Below the pieces are notes generated by a model, which searched no databases, was not told the DNA's origin, and saw only the letters and a program-made list of their open reading frames with translations. A stretch of 34,018 bases of DNA from Amanita rubescens (Eukaryota; Basidiomycota; Agaricomycetes; Agaricales; Amanitaceae), in the NCBI GenBank assembly GCA_015039365.1, contig WION01000559.1, forward strand, positions 1-34,018. The letters run 5' to 3'. This document shows positions 18,201 to 27,969 of this stretch, in pieces. Position 1 is the stretch's first letter. Each line of letters opens with the position of its first letter. Both the position numbers and the translations under genes were made by a program.

Positions 18201-20940
18201 TCCACCAGGGTACATCGGGGGTGTACCCCTGCAGTTCCCTAGTGTCCTGTCGTCCACCAGGGTACATCGGGGGTGTACCCCTGCAGTTCCCTAGTGTCCT
18301 GTCGTCCACCAGGGTACATCGGGGGTGTACCCCTGCAGTTCCCTAGTGTCCTGTCGTCCACCAGGGTACATCGGGGGTGTACCCCTGCAGTTCCCTAGTG
18401 TCCTGTCGTCCACCAGGGTACATCGGGGGTGTACCCCTGCAGTTCCCTAGTGTCCTGTCGTCCACCAGGGTACATCGGGGGTGTACCCCTGCAGTTCCCT
18501 AGTGTCCTGTCGTCCACCAGGGTACATCGGGGGTGTACCCCTGCAGTTCCCTAGTGTCCTGTCGTCCACCAGGGTACATCGGGGGTGTACCCCTGCAGTT
18601 CCCTAGTGTCCTGTCGTCCACCAGGGTACATCGGGGGTGTACCCCTGCAGTTCCCTAGTGTCCTGTCGTCCACCAGGGTACATCGGGGGTGTACCCCTGC
18701 AGTTCCCTAGTGTCCTGTCGTCCACCAGGGTACATCGGGGGTGTACCCCTGCAGTTCCCTAGTGTCCTGTCGTCCACCAGGGTACATCGGGGGTGTACCC
18801 CTGCAGTTCCCTAGTGTCCTGTCGTCCACCAGGGTACATCGGGGGTGTACCCCTGCAGTTCCCTAGTGTCCTGTCGTCCACCAGGGTACATCGGGGGTGT
18901 ACCCCTGCAGTTCCCTAGTGTCCTGTCGTCCACCAGGGTACATCGGGGGTGTACCCCTGCAGTTCCCTAGTGTCCTGTCGTCCACCAGGGTACATCGGGG
19001 GTGTACCCCTGCAGTTCCCTAGTGTCCTGTCGTCCACCAGGGTACATCGGGGGTGTACCCCTGCAGTTCCCTAGTGTCCTGTCGTCCACCAGGGTACATC
19101 GGGGGTGTACCCCTGCAGTTCCCTAGTGTCCTGTCGTCCACCAGGGTACATCGGGGGTGTACCCCTGCAGTTCCCTAGTGTCCTGTCGTCCACCAGGGTA
19201 CATCGGGGGTGTACCCCTGCAGTTCCCTAGTGTCCTGTCGTCCACCAGGGTACATCGGGGGTGTACCCCTGCAGTTCCCTAGTGTCCTGTCGTCCACCAG
19301 GGTACATCGGGGGTGTACCCCTGCAGTTCCCTAGTGTCCTGTCGTCCACCAGGGTACATCGGGGGTGTACCCCTGCAGTTCCCTAGTGTCCTGTCGTCCA
19401 CCAGGGTACATCGGGGGTGTACCCCTGCAGTTCCCTAGTGTCCTGTCGTCCACCAGGGTACATCGGGGGTGTACCCCTGCAGTTCCCTAGTGTCCTGTCG
19501 TCCACCAGGGTACATCGGGGGTGTACCCCTGCAGTTCCCTAGTGTCCTGTCGTCCACCAGGGTACATCGGGGGTGTACCCCTGCAGTTCCCTAGTGTCCT
19601 GTCGTCCACCAGGGTACATCGGGGGTGTACCCCTGCAGTTCCCTAGTGTCCTGTCGTCCACCAGGGTACATCGGGGGTGTACCCCTGCAGTTCCCTAGTG
19701 TCCTGTCGTCCACCAGGGTACATCGGGGGTGTACCCCTGCAGTTCCCTAGTGTCCTGTCGTCCACCAGGGTACATCGGGGGTGTACCCCTGCAGTTCCCT
19801 AGTGTCCTGTCGTCCACCAGGGTACATCGGGGGTGTACCCCTGCAGTTCCCTAGTGTCCTGTCGTCCACCAGGGTACATCGGGGGTGTACCCCTGCAGTT
19901 CCCTAGTGTCCTGTCGTCCACCAGGGTACATCGGGGGTGTACCCCTGCAGTTCCCTAGTGTCCTGTCGTCCACCAGGGTACATCGGGGGTGTACCCCTGC
20001 AGTTCCCTAGTGTCCTGTCGTCCACCAGGGTACATCGGGGGTGTACCCCTGCAGTTCCCTAGTGTCCTGTCGTCCACCAGGGTACATCGGGGGTGTACCC
20101 CTGCAGTTCCCTAGTGTCCTGTCGTCCACCAGGGTACATCGGGGGTGTACCCCTGCAGTTCCCTAGTGTCCTGTCGTCCACCAGGGTACATCGGGGGTGT
20201 ACCCCTGCAGTTCCCTAGTGTCCTGTCGTCCACCAGGGTACATCGGGGGTGTACCCCTGCAGTTCCCTAGTGTCCTGTCGTCCACCAGGGTACATCGGGG
20301 GTGTACCCCTGCAGTTCCCTAGTGTCCTGTCGTCCACCAGGGTACATCGGGGGTGTACCCCTGCAGTTCCCTAGTGTCCTGTCGTCCACCAGGGTACATC
20401 GGGGGTGTACCCCTGCAGTTCCCTAGTGTCCTGTCGTCCACCAGGGTACATCGGGGGTGTACCCCTGCAGTTCCCTAGTGTCCTGTCGTCCACCAGGGTA
20501 CATCGGGGGTGTACCCCTGCAGTTCCCTAGTGTCCTGTCGTCCACCAGGGTACATCGGGGGTGTACCCCTGCAGTTCCCTAGTGTCCTGTCGTCCACCAG
20601 GGTACATCGGGGGTGTACCCCTGCAGTTCCCTAGTGTCCTGTCGTCCACCAGGGTACATCGGGGGTGTACCCCTGCAGTTCCCTAGTGTCCTGTCGTCCA
20701 CCAGGGTACATCGGGGGTGTACCCCTGCAGTTCCCTAGTGTCCTGTCGTCCACCAGGGTACATCGGGGGTGTACCCCTGCAGTTCCCTAGTGTCCTGTCG
20801 TCCACCAGGGTACATCGGGGGTGTACCCCTGCAGTTCCCTAGTGTCCTGTCGTCCACCAGGGTACATCGGGGGTGTACCCCTGCAGTTCCCTAGTGCCAC
20901 TGTCCTGTCGTCCACCAGGGTACATCGGGGGTGTACCCCT
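15201..20940 (+). repeat. 52-bp tandem array, left, 110 units
   Basis: The unit starts GGGGGTGTACCCCTGCAGTT and repeats every 52 bp. From 15201 to 20926 there are 110 units. All read as identical by eye except the last, which carries a 6-bp insertion near 20896-20902. A partial unit ends at about 20940. Each unit contains a 7-bp hairpin, GGGTACA/TGTACCC with loop TCGGGGG, across the unit junction. All frames over the array are repeat by-products. Confidence 0.95.
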
Positions 20941-21843
20941 GCTGCACCACTGCTTGTCACCACCACTGCTGCACCACTACCTGCAACATACAGTGTCACC
21001 ACCACTGCTGCACCACTGCTTGTCACCACCACTGCTGCACCACTGCTTGTCACCACTGCTGCTGCACCACTACCTGCAACATACAGTATCACTACCATAA
21101 CTGCATGATTTACTGCCACAGCCACTGGCACTGCCCACCATCCCTTGGGCTATTATCACCTACTACTAGTCCCAGCCTTACTACCACCCACTGCTCTGAT
21201 TGTGCCAACAGGCTACTAATCACTCCTGGTAGTACCACCACCACTGCCTACCATCACCACCTACTACTACCACCTGCTGCCAGCACTCTAATCATCACCA
21301 CCTGATACTACCTACTGCCAATACTCAGAAGTTACAAACACAGTATGGTACACCCAATGTACCCTGGTGGACCCCAGGACACCACTGCCACCACCACTGC
21401 CACCACCACTGCTGCCAGTGGTTGGGCATCTGCATTTTGTCCAATATGGACCATCATAGCCTTGGGCTTGCTGTGCATGCTTGTGGCCTTGACTCCACAC
21501 CAGGGGGCATAAATATTATTGTGGCTACCTACCACCTTCCTAGAATATAAAGAGAAAAAAAAAGAATACATACCAACATGACAAAGGGTGAATAGTAGAA
21601 GCAAATAGTAGAAGCAAATTGAACACTAGTTGCAGATCTGTACCAGGCAGGAGCAGCTGACAGGAGCACAAAAAATGAAATATTCAATGATTCAATTTGT
21701 AATTTTTGCCAAGATAACAAAACTGCAATAGTCAAGGTCAAATATTGAAATATATTAGTCTAGTCATTTTGATCTGACAGGCACTGTTGCACTAATTGTC
21801 TGATTGTTGACCATCATGATCTGACAGGCACTATTGCACCCCC
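20941..21843. other. Central loop of the foldback element
   Basis: It begins with CTGCTGCACCACTGCTTGTC-like short tandem repeats (to about 21110) and continues as CACC/ACTACC-rich, low-complexity DNA. A single degenerate 52-mer-like segment lies at 21347-21382, in the right-array orientation. The last 70 bp hold two copies of GATCTGACAGGCACT about 50 bp apart. That sequence also occurs near 28678-28712 outside the element. No protein motif is recognised. Confidence 0.7.
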
Positions 21844-24800
21844 GATGTACCCTGGTGGACGACAGGACACTAGGGAACTGCAGGGGTACACCCCCGATGT
21901 ACCCTGGTGGACGACAGGACACTAGGGAACTGCAGGGGTACACCCCCGATGTACCCTGGTGGACGACAGGACACTAGGGAACTGCAGGGGTACACCCCCG
22001 ATGTACCCTGGTGGACGACAGGACACTAGGGAACTGCAGGGGTACACCCCCGATGTACCCTGGTGGACGACAGGACACTAGGGAACTGCAGGGGTACACC
22101 CCCGATGTACCCTGGTGGACGACAGGACACTAGGGAACTGCAGGGGTACACCCCCGATGTACCCTGGTGGACGACAGGACACTAGGGAACTGCAGGGGTA
22201 CACCCCCGATGTACCCTGGTGGACGACAGGACACTAGGGAACTGCAGGGGTACACCCCCGATGTACCCTGGTGGACGACAGGACACTAGGGAACTGCAGG
22301 GGTACACCCCCGATGTACCCTGGTGGACGACAGGACACTAGGGAACTGCAGGGGTACACCCCCGATGTACCCTGGTGGACGACAGGACACTAGGGAACTG
22401 CAGGGGTACACCCCCGATGTACCCTGGTGGACGACAGGACACTAGGGAACTGCAGGGGTACACCCCCGATGTACCCTGGTGGACGACAGGACACTAGGGA
22501 ACTGCAGGGGTACACCCCCGATGTACCCTGGTGGACGACAGGACACTAGGGAACTGCAGGGGTACACCCCCGATGTACCCTGGTGGACGACAGGACACTA
22601 GGGAACTGCAGGGGTACACCCCCGATGTACCCTGGTGGACGACAGGACACTAGGGAACTGCAGGGGTACACCCCCGATGTACCCTGGTGGACGACAGGAC
22701 ACTAGGGAACTGCAGGGGTACACCCCCGATGTACCCTGGTGGACGACAGGACACTAGGGAACTGCAGGGGTACACCCCCGATGTACCCTGGTGGACGACA
22801 GGACACTAGGGAACTGCAGGGGTACACCCCCGATGTACCCTGGTGGACGACAGGACACTAGGGAACTGCAGGGGTACACCCCCGATGTACCCTGGTGGAC
22901 GACAGGACACTAGGGAACTGCAGGGGTACACCCCCGATGTACCCTGGTGGACGACAGGACACTAGGGAACTGCAGGGGTACACCCCCGATGTACCCTGGT
23001 GGACGACAGGACACTAGGGAACTGCAGGGGTACACCCCCGATGTACCCTGGTGGACGACAGGACACTAGGGAACTGCAGGGGTACACCCCCGATGTACCC
23101 TGGTGGACGACAGGACACTAGGGAACTGCAGGGGTACACCCCCGATGTACCCTGGTGGACGACAGGACACTAGGGAACTGCAGGGGTACACCCCCGATGT
23201 ACCCTGGTGGACGACAGGACACTAGGGAACTGCAGGGGTACACCCCCGATGTACCCTGGTGGACGACAGGACACTAGGGAACTGCAGGGGTACACCCCCG
23301 ATGTACCCTGGTGGACGACAGGACACTAGGGAACTGCAGGGGTACACCCCCGATGTACCCTGGTGGACGACAGGACACTAGGGAACTGCAGGGGTACACC
23401 CCCGATGTACCCTGGTGGACGACAGGACACTAGGGAACTGCAGGGGTACACCCCCGATGTACCCTGGTGGACGACAGGACACTAGGGAACTGCAGGGGTA
23501 CACCCCCGATGTACCCTGGTGGACGACAGGACACTAGGGAACTGCAGGGGTACACCCCCGATGTACCCTGGTGGACGACAGGACACTAGGGAACTGCAGG
23601 GGTACACCCCCGATGTACCCTGGTGGACGACAGGACACTAGGGAACTGCAGGGGTACACCCCCGATGTACCCTGGTGGACGACAGGACACTAGGGAACTG
23701 CAGGGGTACACCCCCGATGTACCCTGGTGGACGACAGGACACTAGGGAACTGCAGGGGTACACCCCCGATGTACCCTGGTGGACGACAGGACACTAGGGA
23801 ACTGCAGGGGTACACCCCCGATGTACCCTGGTGGACGACAGGACACTAGGGAACTGCAGGGGTACACCCCCGATGTACCCTGGTGGACGACAGGACACTA
23901 GGGAACTGCAGGGGTACACCCCCGATGTACCCTGGTGGACGACAGGACACTAGGGAACTGCAGGGGTACACCCCCGATGTACCCTGGTGGACGACAGGAC
24001 ACTAGGGAACTGCAGGGGTACACCCCCGATGTACCCTGGTGGACGACAGGACACTAGGGAACTGCAGGGGTACACCCCCGATGTACCCTGGTGGACGACA
24101 GGACACTAGGGAACTGCAGGGGTACACCCCCGATGTACCCTGGTGGACGACAGGACACTAGGGAACTGCAGGGGTACACCCCCGATGTACCCTGGTGGAC
24201 GACAGGACACTAGGGAACTGCAGGGGTACACCCCCGATGTACCCTGGTGGACGACAGGACACTAGGGAACTGCAGGGGTACACCCCCGATGTACCCTGGT
24301 GGACGACAGGACACTAGGGAACTGCAGGGGTACACCCCCGATGTACCCTGGTGGACGACAGGACACTAGGGAACTGCAGGGGTACACCCCCGATGTACCC
24401 TGGTGGACGACAGGACACTAGGGAACTGCAGGGGTACACCCCCGATGTACCCTGGTGGACGACAGGACACTAGGGAACTGCAGGGGTACACCCCCGATGT
24501 ACCCTGGTGGACGACAGGACACTAGGGAACTGCAGGGGTACACCCCCGATGTACCCTGGTGGACGACAGGACACTAGGGAACTGCAGGGGTACACCCCCG
24601 ATGTACCCTGGTGGACGACAGGACACTAGGGAACTGCAGGGGTACACCCCCGATGTACCCTGGTGGACGACAGGACACTAGGGAACTGCAGGGGTACACC
24701 CCCGATGTACCCTGGTGGACGACAGGACACTAGGGAACTGCAGGGGTACACCCCCGATGTACCCTGGTGGACGACAGGACACTAGGGAACTGCAGGGGTA

Positions 24801-25587
24801 CACCCCCGATGTACCCTGGTGGACGACAGGACACTAGGGAACTGCAGGGGTACACCCCCGATGTACCCTGGTGGACGACAGGACACTAGGGAACTGCAGG
24901 GGTACACCCCCGATGTACCCTGGTGGACGACAGGACACTAGGGAACTGCAGGGGTACACCCCCGATGTACCCTGGTGGACGACAGGACACTAGGGAACTG
25001 CAGGGGTACACCCCCGATGTACCCTGGTGGACGACAGGACACTAGGGAACTGCAGGGGTACACCCCCGATGTACCCTGGTGGACGACAGGACACTAGGGA
25101 ACTGCAGGGGTACACCCCCGATGTACCCTGGTGGACGACAGGACACTAGGGAACTGCAGGGGTACACCCCCGATGTACCCTGGTGGACGACAGGACACTA
25201 GGGAACTGCAGGGGTACACCCCCGATGTACCCTGGTGGACGACAGGACACTAGGGAACTGCAGGGGTACACCCCCGATGTACCCTGGTGGACGACAGGAC
25301 ACTAGGGAACTGCAGGGGTACACCCCCGATGTACCCTGGTGGACGACAGGACACTAGGGAACTGCAGGGGTACACCCCCGATGTACCCTGGTGGACGACA
25401 GGACACTAGGGAACTGCAGGGGTACACCCCCGATGTACCCTGGTGGACGACAGGACACTAGGGAACTGCAGGGGTACACCCCCGATGTACCCTGGTGGAC
25501 GACAGGACACTAGGGAACTGCAGGGGTACACCCCCGATGTACCCTGGTGGACGACAGGACACTAGGGAACTGCAGGGGTACACCCCC
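21844..25587 (-). repeat. 52-bp tandem array, right, 72 units
   Basis: Exactly 3744 bp, or 72 units of 52 bp, in inverted orientation to the left array. The units read as identical by eye. The array joins the right outer arm with the same junction seen on the left (the CCCCCAATG variant). Confidence 0.95.
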
Positions 25588-26174
25588 AATGAGTAGACAA
25601 TGATAGCCCTTTTGAGTCAGTAGTGGTGGCAAGGGGGTGGCAGTTGTAGTGGACCATTGTGGTCATAGTTGCTGCACAAGTTCTGGTAGAGACAGTAATG
25701 GTACCAGTAATTACTAGTGTATCGGTCAAAAATAGTAGTAACCATACAGTAGCTCAATGTGGTACCTGTACTACTAGCCTCAAACTGACTTGCACTGTTC
25801 AGATAGACTAATTAGTAGTAATTACTACTTGTGCTACTCCATGGGAATAGAACCAAATCCAAACACAGTGATGGAGATGATGAGGGCAACAAAAGGTTGT
25901 ACCTGTTAGTACTCAGTGAGTGGCTGTGGTGGTAGCACCAATGGTGACTCTATAGTGGTAGACAGTGGGGAGTAGGTAGTACTTTAGTGGTGGGAGCACC
26001 CAGCAATCATTGTTGTGTAGGCAGGTGCATGTTAAGTGCATTAAAACAGCACTTGTGGTGATGGTAGACAAGCAGTATTCACACCACTATTGCTTGACAG
26101 ATCACAAAAAGGTGGTGGTTGTTGGTTGTTGCTATAGTATTACAACAGATGTTATCATTATAATCAAACTCCGA
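25588..26174 (-). repeat. Right outer arm of the foldback element
   Basis: Inverted copy of 14604-15200 with small differences. Its terminal word TCAAACTCCGA (26164-26174) is repeated immediately outside, at 26183-26193. Confidence 0.85.
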
Positions 26175-26193
26175 CTAAAAATTCAAACTCCGA

Positions 26194-27969
26194 ATGGGAC
26201 CGTCACTCGGACGGTCACTTTCCCCTGAGAAGCTGGAGGTACAAGTCATGGAGGCAAGGAAAGAAAAGCTTGGATCATACCACCCAGACACTCTGACAAG
26301 CATGGCTAATCTAGCATCCACATACCGGAACCAGGGGAGGTGGGAGGAGGCAGAGAAGCTGGAGGTACCAGTTATGGATGCAAGTAAAGAAAAGCTTGGA
26401 TCACACCACCCAGACACTCTGACAAGCATGGCTAATCTAGCATCCACATACTGGAACCAGGGCAGGTGGGATGAAGCAGAGAAGCTGGAGGTACAAGTCA
26501 TGGAGGCAATGAAAGAAAAGCTTGGATCACACCACCCAGACACTCTGACAAGCATGGCTAATCTAGCATCCACATACCGGAACCAGGGCAGGTGGGATGA
26601 AGCAGAGAAGCTGGAGGTACAAGTCATGGAGGCAAGCAAAGAAAAGCTTGGATCACACCATCCAGACACTCTGAGAAGCATGGCAAATCTAGCATCCACA
26701 TACTGGAACCAGGGGAGGTGGGATGAAGCAGAGAAGTTGCAGGTACAAGTCATGGAGGCAAGGAAAGAAAGGCTTGGATCACACCACCCAGACACTCTGA
26801 CAAGCATGGCCAGTCTATCATCCACATACTGGAACCAGGGGAGGTGGGATGAAGCAGAGATGCTGGAGCTACAAGTCATGGAGGCAAGGAAAGACAAGCT
26901 GGGATTACACCACCCAGAGACTCTGACGAGCATTGGTAATCTAGCATTGACATATTGGACACAAGGAAGGTGGGATGAAGCAGAGAAGCTGCAGGTACAA
27001 GTCATGGATGCAATGAAAGAAAAGCTTGGATCACACCACCCAGACACTCTGAGAAGCATGGCTAATCTAGCATCCACATACAAGAACCAGGGGAGGTTGA
27101 ATGAAGCAGAGAAGCTGAAAGTACAAGTCATGGAGGCAAGCAAAGAAAAACTTGGATCACACCACCCAGACACTCTGAGAAGCATGGCAAATATAGCATC
27201 CACATACCAGAACCAGGGGAGGTGGGATGAAGCAGAGAAGCTGGAGCTACAAGTCATGGAGGCAAGGAAAGACAAGCTTGGATTGCACCACCCAGACACT
27301 CTGACAAGCATTGGTAATCTAGCATTGACATATTGGACACAAGGAAGGTGGGATGAAGCAGAGAAGCTGCAGGTACAGGTCATGGATGCAAGGAAAGAAA
27401 AGCTTGGATTGCACCACCCAGAGACTCTGAGAAGCATGGCTGATCTATCATCCACATATTGGAACCAGGGCAGGTGGGGTGAAGCAGAGAAGCTGCAGGT
27501 ACAAGTCATGGAGGCAAGGAAAGAAAAGCTTGGATCACACCACCCAGACACTTTGACAAGCATTGGTAATCTAGCATTGACATATTGGACACAAGGGAGG
27601 TGGGATGAAGCTGAGAAGTTGCAGGTACAAGTCATGGATGCAAGGAAAGAAAAACTTGGATCAGGCCACCCAGACACTCTTTCCAGCATGGCTGATCTAT
27701 CATCTACATATTGGAACCAGCGCAGGTGGGATGAAGCAGAGAAGCTGCAGGTACAAGTCATGGATGCAAGGAAAGAACTGCTTGGATCACACCACCCAGC
27801 CACTCTGACAAGCATGGCTAACCTAGCAGTTACATACTGGGACCAGGGGCAGTTGAATGAGGCTGAAACTTTACTTTCACAGGCTGTTAAGTCAATGGAG
27901 GAAATCATGGGATCCCAACACCCAACTACATCTCACTTTAGGAGTCATCTCCAGTTGTTGAGAGGATAA
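26194..27969 (+). CDS. TPR (kinesin-light-chain-like) repeat protein, 591 aa, without NB-ARC domain
   Basis: One uninterrupted frame from ATG 26194 to TAA 27967-27969 encodes 13 TPR units of 42 residues plus a degenerate last unit. Each unit has the pattern HPDTLxSMxxLAxTY-x-NQGRWxEAE followed by KLxVQVMEARKEKLG. This TPR type forms the C-terminal sensor or interaction array of many basidiomycete NB-ARC/NACHT NLR-like proteins. Here nothing upstream encodes an NTPase: only 20 codons precede the array, and the foldback element ends 20 bp before the ATG. It is therefore either a short TPR-only protein or the surviving 3' part of an NLR gene. The C-terminus (AVKSMEEIMGSQHPTT) is homologous to the end of the pseudogene at 30766-34018. 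The units are nearly identical at DNA level, indicating recent duplication or homogenisation. The most variable site is the residue before N/T-Q in helix B (W, R, K, Q). Confidence 0.75.
   Translation: MGPSLGRSLSPEKLEVQVMEARKEKLGSYHPDTLTSMANLASTYRNQGRWEEAEKLEVPVMDASKEKLGSHHPDTLTSMANLASTYWNQGRWDEAEKLEVQVMEAMKEKLGSHHPDTLTSMANLASTYRNQGRWDEAEKLEVQVMEASKEKLGSHHPDTLRSMANLASTYWNQGRWDEAEKLQVQVMEARKERLGSHHPDTLTSMASLSSTYWNQGRWDEAEMLELQVMEARKDKLGLHHPETLTSIGNLALTYWTQGRWDEAEKLQVQVMDAMKEKLGSHHPDTLRSMANLASTYKNQGRLNEAEKLKVQVMEASKEKLGSHHPDTLRSMANIASTYQNQGRWDEAEKLELQVMEARKDKLGLHHPDTLTSIGNLALTYWTQGRWDEAEKLQVQVMDARKEKLGLHHPETLRSMADLSSTYWNQGRWGEAEKLQVQVMEARKEKLGSHHPDTLTSIGNLALTYWTQGRWDEAEKLQVQVMDARKEKLGSGHPDTLSSMADLSSTYWNQRRWDEAEKLQVQVMDARKELLGSHHPATLTSMANLAVTYWDQGQLNEAETLLSQAVKSMEEIMGSQHPTTSHFRSHLQLLRG

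Larger units (their letters stand above)
14604..26174. mobile_element. Foldback-type element, 11.57 kb
   Basis: The ends are inverted: TCGGAGTTTGATTATAATGA at 14604 reads inward on the plus strand and recurs inverted to finish at 26174. Each arm has an outer unique part of about 0.6 kb and then a long array of one 52-bp repeat, in opposite orientations on the two sides. The centre is about 0.9 kb. This is the architecture of foldback (FB) elements: long terminal inverted repeats built of short tandem repeats around a loop. No transposase frame is visible in the arms or centre, so it would be non-autonomous. No clear target-site duplication flanks it. The alternative is a segmental inverted duplication of a satellite. 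The two outer arms are close but not identical. Confidence 0.75.

Noticed and set aside
15201..25587. CRISPR-like array
   Set aside because: The units are head-to-tail identical 52-mers without unique spacers, in eukaryotic sequence and in two inverted blocks. This is satellite DNA, not CRISPR.
14604..26174. LTR retrotransposon
   Set aside because: The ends are inverted, not direct, repeats, and no reverse transcriptase, integrase or Gag motif is present.
26175..27908. Minus-strand open frame of 577 codons opposite the TPR ORF
   Set aside because: It is the antisense shadow of a nearly identical 126-bp repeat. The plus frame has the TPR consensus and the minus frame has no known motif.
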